From the NCBI GenBank assembly GCA_964023275.1, contig OZ029927.1, forward strand, positions 15,897,452-15,961,451: DNA of 64,000 bases, given 5' to 3'. Both the position numbers and the translations under genes were made by a program. Shown here one piece after another: positions 21,256 to 31,457 of the stretch; the stretch's first letter is position 1, and each line of letters opens with the position of its first letter. The notes below the pieces were generated by a model that saw only the letters and a program-made list of their open reading frames with translations, was not told where the DNA came from and did no database searches. The stretch is from Norana najaformis. Lineage: Eukaryota; Annelida; Clitellata; Crassiclitellata; Hormogastridae.

Positions 21256-21890
21256 TTCAGTTACTTCTGAAAGACAACATTATTTTGTGTATGTTAATTC
21301 TCCCAATACCTACAGATTATATGTAGTGCAATATTGTAATATATAGTATAGTCTATGCACTATAAATATTGGAGTCAATAAACAAAGTAGGTACTGCTGC
21401 TGCTTAGGGTGGTGATGGTGGCAATGGGGGTGATGGTGACCATCACCACCACCATCACCACCGTCTGCTTTCGATAACGACTGTTATCAGTGATGCGTGA
21501 AATTCGGCGGCAACTCTTGGTTCCGCCTGAATGAACAGAGGGCACTGAAAGGCGAGTAAACATGGAGATAAAGCAGTCAAGCATGACTACCGATGTAGTC
21601 ATAAACGCTTGGATGCTATATTTGCATGCCTGCAGCAGAATCTATAGGATGCTGGGCTTCATTTACCTGTCTTTTGACTTCTGCTGGAGCATCGGGCGGA
21701 ATTACCGGATAATTGCCCTTCTGGACCGCTTAGATGTATGTGTGTATATGTGCGAGTGAACTTTTTATAGCGCATTTCTGAGACTATCTCTAGCGTGCGG
21801 TTCCAATCATACTTACTTACATGTATACGCCTACTGACTTACATCACCAGTATGTTTGAATATAACGATATATCTGTGAATATGTTATAC
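21256..21890. other. non-coding stretch
   Basis: A small GGTGATGGTG/CACCACCATC region at 21408-21463 forms an inverted pair (GGTGATGGTGACCATCACC-like palindrome near 21428-21448). No gene is supported. Confidence 0.45.
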
Positions 21891-22067
21891 TGTCTGTCTC
21901 TGTCTCTGTCTCTCTGTCTTTCTCTGTCGCTCACCTCTCTCTGATACTGTTTCTCTGTCTGTCTGTCGGTCTCTGTTTCTCTGTAAAACTGTCTCTGTCA
22001 CTCTGTCTGTCTCTCTCTGTCTTTCTGTCTCTCTATCACTCTCTGTCTCTGTCTCTCTCTGTCTCTG

Positions 22068-22124
<57 letters not shown>

Positions 22125-22127
22125 GGA
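21891..22127. repeat. CTGT/CTCT tract ending in an AT run
   Basis: Pyrimidine-rich CTGTCTCTGT units pass into CTCTCTCT and then into an AT run. The 180-codon open frame on the - strand across it is partly repeat-encoded. Confidence 0.9.
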
Positions 22128-22495
22128 ATCGTTCTGTGTATATAGATGGAGTGTAGCATCTGGCGTTATCACAGAAGATGTCAAAGTGTCGTCGTGTGAC
22201 TCATCTGCGGAGGAAGACACCGACGGCCTCTCGTTATTAGCCACCGTAGCAGTTGCCTCAGTTCTCACCCAGCCATCCTTGCTCCGGTTATTTGCATCGG
22301 GACACCCTTTGCACCAGGGTACCATTTGCAGGTGACCATTTGCGGGTCGTCGCTTGCATGCCACCCATTCGCGGGTTTTTGATGGCCAATAAGTTTCGGC
22401 AGTAATTGTCTGCGCAGTAAATAGCACGTAATCTTCGCATAATTATCATCATTTCCAACCTATTACCATCGTCGTTGTCGGCATCATATTCGGCG
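22128..22495. other. unassigned stretch with open frames on both strands
   Basis: Non-repetitive DNA between two microsatellites. The - strand stays open and reads a Ser/Thr/Asp-rich peptide around 22180-22270. This could be a small exon, but I see no domain and no pair of convincing splice sites. Confidence 0.25.
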
Positions 22496-22695
22496 AAGTC
22501 GTTGTTGTTGCCATCATCATCATCATCGTCATCACCATCAGCAGCAGCATCAGCATCGTCGTCGTCATCATCATCATCATTATCATCAACATCATCATCA
22601 TCATCATCATAATTATTATTATCATCATAGCTGTCATCATTGTCGTCGTCATTGTAGTCCATGCCATCATCATCATCATACTCATCATCGTTGTT
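22496..22695. repeat. ATC/GTC trinucleotide microsatellite
   Basis: About 200 bp of ATC units with GTC, AGC and GTT interruptions. The Asp-rich and Met-rich open frames on the - strand are artefacts. Confidence 0.9.
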
Positions 22696-23744
22696 GTTGT
22701 CGTCAGTGGCACCACCGATGTCGTCGGTCGGGGTGGACCAAAATCCTCAGTCTGTCGCCCTCTCATGTGACAATTACTCCTTGGCCCTCTTGAACAGGTG
22801 CGACCAGCTGAGGGCCAAAGATGTCGCACCATCGACTGATCCACTTCGGACCAGATATCAGACTGAGAGAGACATCTGTAGAAATGGGTCGTTCATGCCG
22901 AAACGAGAACCCTTAAATACAAACACGGTTTAGGGGAAATATTACCCCTAAATTCTCCCCTAAAACCCAACTACGATTGACCAATCAACGATATTTCCCT
23001 TAAAACTTAATCATGCTTTCAACCCTTAACCCGTCCACGATATTTTCCCCCAAAACCTTATCACTATTTTAACTCTTAACCCAACCATAATGCTAAACCA
23101 TAACCCAAACAATCATCATAACTACAACCGAAGCCGGAACTTACACCTTACTTCTCCCGATGCGATTGTCTTTTACTCGCACTTCAAACACTTCTGCGGC
23201 GTTTGCAGCCTTCCAGTCGATTCGTAGTTTCTTTGTAGACGGCTGGCATGAGAGGGGAGGGTGGGTTGAATAGAACGGGGTGGGGACAGCACGATGGCAT
23301 GACGGACAGCATGAGTGATGCGGAACATTGCTTAGTTCCCACTTCCTTTACACTGACTGAGATAATACGAGGATCGCATATCGATGTCAACATTTTAAGA
23401 ACGATGCCAAATATTTACACGAAGCGCTAATTTCCCGCGGTAAATACAAACGCCCCCACGCACGCCCAGCCACGTCATCACCAGTACGCACACAAACAAA
23501 CACATATACACACTGGCATAAACACATACATACACACTGACGCAGGAAGTTAACACAAGTCAATGAGCAATCACACGAACAGACATCCATATCCACACAC
23601 CAACATACGCGCACAGACAACTACGTTCGTAATAACTGTAATCAAAAACTGATATAGCGCCACCGTGGAAGAACTCCACAAAGGCGCTTTAGCACAAAGG
23701 CGCGATCGAGTAGAACGATTGCCTCAGCAAGGCACAGTAAAACG
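22696..23744. other. unassigned stretch
   Basis: 22700-22930 stays open on the + strand as a non-repetitive peptide without a recognised domain. 22925-23110 holds loose repeats of CCCCTAAAAC- and TTAACCC-like words. 23420-23600 is ACAC-rich. No gene is supported. Confidence 0.3.
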
Positions 23745-23945
23745 AAAGGTCTGAAAGGTCATCGGATGGAAAACCAGACAGGTCTGAATAGTGGTCGGAT
23801 GGAAAACTAGACAGGTCTGAATGTCATCAGATGGAAAACCAGACAGGTCTGAATGTCATCAGATGGAAAACGAGACAGGTCTGAATGTCATCGGATGGAA
23901 AACCAGACAGGTCTGAATATCATCGGATGGAAAACCAGGCATATT
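23745..23945. repeat. about 32-bp minisatellite, 6 copies
   Basis: The unit contains AGGTCTGAATGTCAT and GGATGGAAAACCAGAC. Copies vary at a few positions (TGGTCG versus TCATCG or TCATCA). Confidence 0.9.
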
Positions 23946-24134
23946 CTAGAACGATGAACTAATCGCTACAGCGCTTCTTATGTGTACTCGATGATAATCT
24001 AGTCTAGTATAATAACTTCTGTAGCGCTTTTATCGTAATGCACAAGCACGATTCGATGTGGTCGCTTCAAGTGAATCCATAAATATCACTGAAGTCTGTC
24101 TGCCTGTCTGTCTGTCTGTATGTCTGTCTGAATG
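23946..24134. other. short non-coding stretch with LINE-tail scrap and CTGT run
   Basis: GTGGTCGCTTCAAGTGAATC at 24058-24077 is shared with 570-600 and 25660-25680. A short CTGTCTGT run follows at 24093-24130. Confidence 0.45.
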
Positions 24135-24425
24135 TATAGGTGAACACAGTGGTCAATTGGTAACGCGTTTGGTCAATGATAATGCGGTTGCGGGTTCGAC
24201 TCCGTTTAACGACCCTGGACAAGTTGTTTGCGCATACCGTGCCTCTGTCAACAGGCAGTATAATTTGGTACCGGGTTAAGCTGGGAAGTAAACGGCAAGT
24301 CCTGCGATGCACAAGCCCCGTGTCCAGGACCTCGGGATTCGTCCATTTCCGGCTCAAGGGCCTAGACAAGGAGATGAGTGCCTCCCTTGTGTCTCACTTG
24401 TGAGATATGGGACGCACTTTACTTT
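24135..24425 (+). mobile_element. tRNA-derived SINE, family E
   Basis: The head reads GTGGTCAATTGGTAACGCG (A box) and GCGGTTGCGGGTTCGACTCC (B box). The body has GACCCTGGACAAGTTGTTTG, TAATTTGGTACCGGG, AAGTCCTGCGATGCACAAGC and CCGTGTCCAGGACCTCGGG. The 3' end is CACTTTACTTTACT. A diverged second copy lies at 45540-45810. Confidence 0.75.
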
Positions 24426-24904
24426 ACTGAATGTATGTCTTTCTAACTGAGTATATGTATTTCCATCTGTGTGCCTGTTGTCTAACTGTCTGGATGTATG
24501 CCTGCGTGACATACTTTCTTTGTGCCGCTATGGATGCCTGTATACGCCTGTCCTCGGAAGCGGCTAATTTTGGTGTATAATGTAAGAATCGAACTCGAGT
24601 AGAAGAAGTCGTTGTCAGTCGCCAGTTGTCCCGTCAGTCTGGTACTCAGCCGAGATCCGATGCCTTCTCCTCCTCTCTCTCCTTCCTTCGCTCTCAGCCG
24701 ATGGACCGACCGACCGACCAGTCATTGTTCGCCGTCGACGTCTTCTGCAATCCGATACTTGGAAGCTTTTAACGCTGTTTGACTAACAAGCGCCGTCTTC
24801 TTCGTCCAAGAATCTCTCAACGCTAGATGGAGACGGAGGCAGCGGCAGTGGCAGCGGCGTCTTCGTCGGCCTTGTTGTCGAAAAAATGCTCCAAGAATAA
24901 TATA
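24426..24904. other. unassigned stretch, moderately CpG-rich
   Basis: 24590-24890 is CpG-containing and serine-codon-rich in several frames. It could be a promoter or 5' UTR of the downstream gene. I see no TATA-like or initiator arrangement that settles this. Confidence 0.25.
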
Positions 24905-25290
24905 CGTCTGTCTGTCTGTCTCTGTCTCTGTCTCTGTCTGTCCCTGTCTCTCTGTCTCTTTCTCTGTCTCTTTCTCTCTTTCTCTGTCTCTGTGTCTCTT
25001 TCTTTCTCTTTCTCTTTCTTTCTCCCTCTGTCCCTGTTTATATATATATGTATGTATGTATGTATGTATAGGCAGTTTATTAATAGAGTCTGTATTTCCG
25101 ATAATGGAGGAAACTGCTTTGGGATTTAGATCAAATTCACAGTAATTGTCTTCGTATATCCACAAATAAATAGCGCTGTATATATATACATATATATACA
25201 CATACATACAGTACATATATATATATGCACGTATTGTTCTAGCCTATGTGTTGTGTGTTTGTGTGTGTTTGCGTGTGTGTGTGTGTTTGG
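24905..25290. repeat. CTGT/CTTT, TATG and TATA microsatellites
   Basis: Pyrimidine tract 24908-25038, TATG run 25049-25069, ATATACAT runs 25178-25230 and a GTGT run 25251-25290, separated by short ordinary DNA. Confidence 0.85.
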
Positions 25291-25599
25291 TATTATGCAG
25301 AGTACATAAGTGCATAGATGTAAGGGTAGAAAAAGATGCTTCGAGACGAAGTGCACGCAAAGACAGTGGTCCAGGGAGGGAGATAAAGAGGCAGAGACAG
25401 AGAAGGAGGAAGAAACCGAGACCGCCGGAAGAGCTGGACGGGACAATGGATGAAAAAAAACTAAAGAGGACCTCCTACAGAGGATAATTTAGAGGAACAC
25501 AGAATGTGTTGATGGCGAAGAAATTGGTATCATTTGGGGAGGAGGGCGACAACCGGTATGGTATCCACTGCAAAGAAACTCGAACCTAATCGAATCTAA
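25291..25599. other. non-coding stretch
   Basis: Nothing recognised. ATCTAATCTAATC at 25590-25608 is a short pentanucleotide run. Confidence 0.4.
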
Positions 25600-25855
25600 T
25601 CTAATCTAAAGACTTCTATAGCGCCGTAATCATAATGTCCAAGGCATCAGCCGATGGTCGCTTCAAGTCAAATCGTAATCGGAAATCATAATCAGTTGAA
25701 GAGGCTAGATCGAATTTCGATAGGTCAGAGAAACCAGAAGCCAGGCTACGGTGGGTAAGCAAATTGAAAGAGATGCGTCTTTAGTTTAGACCTGAATGAC
25801 ATCAAAGAATTGACAGAACGAACTGAAACGGGCAGTGAAGCTAACTTGTAATAAT
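25600..25855 (-). mobile_element. L2/CR1-like LINE 3' end
   Basis: The - strand reads SVRSVNSLMSFRSKLKTHLF followed by QFAYPP and a stop at about 25746. This is the classical C-terminus of L2/CR1-like LINE proteins. It is followed by 3' UTR including a TTCCGATTACGATTTGACTT segment and CGGCGCTATAGAAGTC. The microsatellite at 25855-26015 sits within or before the coding part. Confidence 0.7.
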
Positions 25856-25896
25856 AATAATATAAATAAATAAATAATAATAAATAATAATAGTGA

Positions 25897-25952
<56 letters not shown>

Positions 25953-25973
25953 ATAATAATAATAATAATAATA

Positions 25974-26015
<42 letters not shown>
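25855..26015. repeat. AAT/TAG trinucleotide microsatellite
   Basis: An AATA tract, about 20 TAG units (25892-25950), then an AAT tract. Poly-Tyr, poly-Val, poly-Leu, poly-Ile and poly-Asn open frames are artefacts. Confidence 0.95.
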
Positions 26016-26885
26016 GTGATGATGATCCATAACGATGATGACAAGAACAACAACGACGATGATTATTACGTTTTCTAGAAATGCATCCCAATTATGCCAA
26101 TTTCTTCTTTATATTAGGAATAACCGTTGCCTTCTGTTCCTTCACAAATCATGGAAGGATCTATGTGGTGACAATTTGTCCATGCCCCTCTCCAATTTAG
26201 CTTAGTGGGGCACGCCATTGTGTTGTTCCCAAAACCATTGGAGATAAAACTGACAGAAAACTCGAGAATCAAAGAAAAATGCGAGAACGCAGGCATATGG
26301 GAGAAAGAACCAGCAAAAAGAACCGAGAATAACGAACTAATTTTAAAAGATCATAAATTTTAGAAAAATGTACAAAGGTTCCGGGGACTAAAACAAGTTG
26401 TCGGAAATTTTCCACCACACAGAACTTCGACAACCGTCAAATTGCTTCTCTTTCTCAACTTCTGGGTCTCAGGTGGCGGAATTATAACTTTGGGCATAAA
26501 TATCTTTAGATAATCAATCACTTATTCGGCATTTAAGCCTTGAAAAGCACAAAATCATGAAAACATTTTGGTTTACTTCAAAACTGCAGATATTGGCCGC
26601 GTAGCTATAAGATGCAATGTCATGTAGTCGGGATAGATTGGAATCACATATACTGATGGAAAATGATAATCGATCATAGGTTCGGAAGATTTGCTGATTC
26701 CCAGAGGATAATGGACAGTCTCTCGAATTTTCACCATTCGTAGCTTTTCGGAGGCTTTCCTCCCTAAGCAAATATGACGCAAAGCCTCAGGCGACTCCTG
26801 TCAGTCAGACATAAATACTCTCCCAGGACAAGAACAAGATCAAGAGTGCAGCCACCGTCATCACCACGTTTATATACATATTCCA
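26016..26885. other. non-coding stretch
   Basis: AT-rich single-copy-looking DNA, no supported gene. Confidence 0.4.
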
Positions 26886-27060
26886 CATCCATATATATAT
26901 ACACAATTATATATATATATATATATATATTTGTGTCATATTCAGTGATAATAGATGATAGGAATAGAGCCAAGTATGGTGTGTGTGTGCGTGTGTGCGT
27001 GTATGTGTGTTTGCGTATGTGTATGGGTGTGTTTGTGTGTGTATGTGTGCGCGTGTGTGT
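26886..27060. repeat. AT and GT microsatellites
   Basis: TATATA runs at 26890-26932, then a GTGTGCGTGT region at 26979-27060. Confidence 0.9.
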
Positions 27061-27185
27061 TTCAACTACAGAAGTTTTATTCTATACGCAGATAAAGTAA
27101 TGACAGTGACATGCTAAAGGCCATTGGGCAAACTGTACGACACGGGTGATTGCAAAATTACATAAAGGATGTCAGTTTAAGCGAG

Positions 27186-27598
<413 letters not shown>

Positions 27599-28765
27599 CA
27601 GGAGGTGTAGGAGGAGGAAGAGTGAGGCAGAGACGGAGAGTGATGGGAAGAAGACAGAGAGAGGCATAGAGAGGCAGAGAGAGGCAGGAGGAGGCAGGAG
27701 GACACAGGAGGAGGAAGAGTGAGGCAGAGACGGAGAGTGATGGGAAGAAGACAGAGAGAGGCATAGAGAGGCAGAGAGAGGCAGGAGGAGGCAAGAAGGA
27801 GGCAGGAGGAGGAAGAGTGAGGCAGAGACGGAGAGTGATGGGAAGAAGACAGAGAGAGGCATAGAGAGGCAGAGAGAGGCAGGAGGAGGCAAGAAGGAGG
27901 CAGGAGGAGGAAGAGTGAGGCAGAGACGGAGAGTGATGGGAAGAAGACAGAGAGAGGCATAGAGAGGCAGAGAGAGGCAGGAGGAGGCAGGAGGACACAG
28001 GAGGAGGAAGAGTGAGGCAGAGACGGAGAGTGATGGGAAGAAGACAGAGAGAGGCATAGAGAGGCAGAGAGAGGCAGGAGGAGGCAAGAAGGAGGCAGGA
28101 GGAGGAAGAGTGAGGCAGAGACGGAGAGTGATGGGAAGAAGACAGAGAGAGGCATAGAGAGGCAGAGAGAGGCAGGAGGAGGCAAGAAGGAGGCAGGAGG
28201 AGGAAGAGTGAGGCAGAGACGGAGAGTGATGGGAAGAAGACAGAGAGAGGCATAGAGAGGCAGAGAGAGGCAGAGAGAGGCAGGAGGTGTAGGAGGAGGA
28301 AGAGTGAGGCAGAGACGGAGAGTGATGGGAAGAAGACAGAGAGAGGCATAGAGAGGCAGAGAGAGGCAGGAGGAGGCAAGAAGGAGGCAGGAGGAGGAAG
28401 AGCGAGGCAGAGACGGAGACTGATGGGAAGAATGCAGAGAGAGGCAGGAGGAGGCAGGAGGAGGCAGGAGGAGGCAGGAGGAGGAAGAGTGAGGCAGAGA
28501 CGGAGAGTGATGGGAAGAATGCAGAGAGAGGCAGGAGGAGGCAGGAGGAGGCAGGAGGAGGCAGGAGGAGGAAGAGTGAGGCAGAGACGGAGAGTGATGG
28601 GAAGAAGACAGAGAGAGGCAGGAGGAGGCAGGAGGAGGCAGGAGGACACAGGAGGAGGAAGAGTGAGGCAGAGACGGAGACTGATGGGAAGAAGACAGAG
28701 AGAGGCAGAGAGAGGCAGAGAGAGATAGGAGAAGGCAGGAGGAGGAAGAGTGAGGCAGTGACTGA
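27599..28765. repeat. minisatellite of about 12 units, 86-105 bp each
   Basis: The anchor GAGAGTGATGGGAAGAAGAC (or a one- to two-base variant) recurs about every 97 bp at roughly 27630, 27735, 27830, 27928, 28028, 28126, 28224, 28319, 28418, 28507, 28594 and 28680. Each unit is built of GAGGCA and GGAGGAGGC words. The last units lack the CATAGAGAGG part and are shorter. Open frames of 590, 551 and 195 codons on the - strand (Ser/Leu/Pro/Cys only) arise because the unit lacks stops on that strand. They overlap in different frames and are not genes. Confidence 0.92.
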
Positions 28766-28933
28766 GAGCGACGGGAACTAGATAGAGAAAGCATAGGGAG
28801 ACAGAGAGAGGGACGAAGAGGGATACCGAGAGAGGTATGAGGGGGATGCGAGAGATGGAGAGGAGGCAGACAGACGGAGAGGGATGGTAAGAAGGCAGAG
28901 AAGGCAGAGGAAGGTGACAGAGGTATGGGTAGG

Positions 28934-28973
<40 letters not shown>

Positions 28974-29060
28974 AAGGGGAAGACAGAGAAAGGGATATAT
29001 ATGTATATATATAAATATATATATATATAGAGAGAGAGAGGAGACAGACAGACAGACAGA
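28766..29060. repeat. GA-rich tract with short TATA run
   Basis: GAGA-type DNA continues from the minisatellite, with a pure GAGAGA run at 28939-28969 and a TATATA segment at 28996-29028. Confidence 0.85.
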
Positions 29061-29559
29061 TGAAAGCGGAGTGAAGAATGACGGAGGAAAGAAGCGGGAT
29101 GAAGAGAAGGGAGAGGGAGGGAGGCGTAGGGAAGGAGAGAGGGAGTTTCGTGCGCCGCAAATCGACTTCGGACAAATGCGATTTCCGTGCAACCTACTAG
29201 TCAGTCTCCGACTATGACCCTTCCGGCTACCTCTGTCCCTCTATCACATTCCCTATCCCCTTTCCCTCTGTTCTTCCCCATCTCTTTCCCTTCTCTTCCT
29301 CCTTCACCTCTATTCCTCTCTTCCCCTCCTATTGTCACTCTTTCCATCCGCATCCATCCGGCTGATTTCTCTTCTCTCGCCTCCATCCTCCCCCCGCGCC
29401 AAAGCCATCGAGATGAAAAGAACGAGAGAGAAGAAATGAGGAACGAATAGAATGCATATAAACGAATAGCAATGAATAGGAACGAATAGGAACAAATAGG
29501 AACGCATAGAATACACCAACACAAATGACCATCATCTTCATATTCCATTAATCCCTTAT

Positions 29560-29562
<3 letters not shown>
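29061..29562. other. non-coding stretch, purine- then pyrimidine-rich
   Basis: 29085-29150 is purine-rich and 29215-29400 is CCCTTT/CTCC-rich. 29445-29520 has several GAATAGGAAC words. No gene is supported. Confidence 0.5.
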
Positions 29563-29608
<46 letters not shown>

Positions 29609-29770
29609 ATTTGTCTGTGTATGCAAGTATATGTGCATGTTTTTGTAAACGAATGTGCATGTGTGTGTATGAATATGAATATGTGTATGTGAATATGCGT
29701 GTGTATATGTATACGTATATATATATGCATATATGTGTTTATATGTATGTATATATATATATATAGGTAT
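29563..29770. repeat. GT and TATG/TATA microsatellites
   Basis: A pure GT run at 29563-29607 is followed by TATG- and TATA-rich DNA to 29766. Confidence 0.9.
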
Positions 29771-30145
29771 ATGTGTATATTTTCATGTGATTATAGTTAA
29801 ACGTATACGTACACCGATGCATGCAAATGTTTTCCGTTAAGAACGTGTCCGGGATTTAAGAAGTGTATTTGATCTGATGTTTGTGTACATCGGTTGTCGT
29901 GTTCCGGCGCTGTTTACGGTAGCCACGTTTTTCTTGGCCTCAGCTTCGGCTGCCAACAAACGAGATTTCATCACGATCTCAGACTATTAGCCATTCCTTC
30001 CTTCCTTCTTTTCTTCCCTCCTTTCTTCCTTCCTTTGGAGGACTCCACCGACGGAGACAGATCAAGACGGACGGAAGGACGAAGACAGAGAAGTACAGAC
30101 AGACGGATGAAGACATATATAGAAAGACGGGCGATCAAACAAACA
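29771..30145. other. non-coding stretch
   Basis: A CCTTCCTT run lies at 29996-30036. Nothing else is recognised. Confidence 0.4.
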
Positions 30146-30475
<330 letters not shown>

Positions 30476-30904
30476 GAAGTACGGCTACGCGGTATGTGGT
30501 ATCAGTGTCTACATACATCAGGTCATTATGGATTTATTGGGCAGATTGTGTCCGTCTTCGATGGTGTATCGTCACGCACGGACTGTGCCTGGAACGACCG
30601 GTGCACGTGCTGCCGAGCTGCTGAAGCTGCTGAGGCAGACCGGTGCATCCCACGGGCCAATGCATGCATGCACGCATGCGCAGACCTCGTTTTAAGGAGA
30701 CTTCTAGCATGCTTCATCAACTTCGCGTCTCAGCATCAGTCTCTCGGTAGCCTTTCGATATCGCACAGTTTTTTTCTCTCAGGTTCAACTTGGAACTCGG
30801 AGAACCATGGAAGCGGAAAGCGTTGGATGAAGTGGAGTGATTGAGCTCTTAAAAGTAGCGATGCACATTGGAGTCTAGGTGGCAGACTCTTATGTGATAG
30901 GAGC
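30476..30904. other. possible 5' flank of the protocadherin gene
   Basis: Ordinary-composition DNA about 0.6-1 kb before the large exon. No open frame with a domain and no clear donor were found, so an upstream untranslated exon cannot be placed here with confidence. Confidence 0.25.
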
Positions 30905-31050
30905 GAGTCTGAACAACGGTTTATTCTGCGTAATAAACTACGGAGATCTATACTAATCGTAAGGTCGCCAGTTCGAAACCGGCTGAGCGGAAATATATTT
31001 TCAAATGCCCGGTCCAGCCCCGCTGCTCTGGATTAACAGTTTGTTGTAAA
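30905..31050 (+). mobile_element. interspersed repeat, family G (B-box-bearing)
   Basis: The segment ACAACGGTTTATTCTGCGTA through CTACGGAGATCTATACTAATC, GTAAGGTCGCCAGTTCGAAA and CCGCTGCTCTGGATTAACAG recurs nearly unchanged at 41398-41535. CCAGTTCGAAACCGGC is a B-box-like word, so a tRNA-derived origin is likely, though the A-box part is not obvious. Confidence 0.75.
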
Positions 31051-31393
31051 AATGTAAAGATCGGTTGCAATTCAGAGAATTAAGCGGTCGAATGAAGTAG
31101 AGAAATTTGATGATTTGATTGTTTAAGGTGATTATTTCGCCTTATTTTGTCTGGTCTCGACTTGGAGTTTCTTGCAGAGTTTCTTTGCTTCTTATATGTT
31201 TTGTTTTGCCTTGTTAGGTTTGCATTGTCTCGTTTCTCTGGTTTTATTTTTTGTCTTGTTTTTACTTTGTTTTCCTCCGTTTTGTCTAGTCTTGTTTTAT
31301 TGGGTCTGTTTTGTCTTGCTCTTTCCTATTTGTTTTTGGTTTGTATCACTCTGTGTTGTCTTTTCCTGTTATGTGATAGGAGTGAATGTGCAT
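31051..31393. other. T-rich intronic or upstream DNA
   Basis: Dominated by TTTTGTCTTG- and TTGTTTT-like words. It lies just upstream of the acceptor of the protocadherin exon and is probably intron. The overlapping open frames are Phe/Leu/Cys-rich and not credible. Confidence 0.4.
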
Positions 31394-31394
31394 T

Positions 31395-31424
<30 letters not shown>
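31394..31424 (+). repeat. TAAG tetranucleotide run made of GTAAGT words
   Basis: About seven TAAG units lie 30-60 bases before the predicted acceptor. Every unit junction contains GTAAGT, the consensus 5' splice-site hexamer. Confidence 0.95.
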
Positions 31425-31425
<1 letters not shown>

Positions 31426-31440
31426 CTCGAATGAGTTTCA

Positions 31441-31457
31441 TTACGATTTCTTTCAGG
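31441..31457 (+). promoter_or_regulatory. predicted 3' splice acceptor of the protocadherin exon
   Basis: TTACGATTTCTTTCAG followed by G and then ATG at 31458. A short pyrimidine tract leads to CAG/G, a good acceptor. If used, the ATG at 31431 is intronic and translation starts at 31458, one base into the exon. That places the start next to a typical signal peptide. Confidence 0.6.

Noticed and set aside
22696-22933. A coding exon on the + strand after the ATC array
   Set aside because: The frame is open and non-repetitive, but there is no recognisable domain or convincing splice pair, and the opposite strand is open as well.
31431-31457. Translation start of the protocadherin at the upstream ATG (31431)
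   Set aside because: A good acceptor (TTTCTTTCAG/G) lies between it and the ATG at 31458. Starting at 31458 gives a normal signal peptide. The upstream ATG remains possible if no intron ends here.
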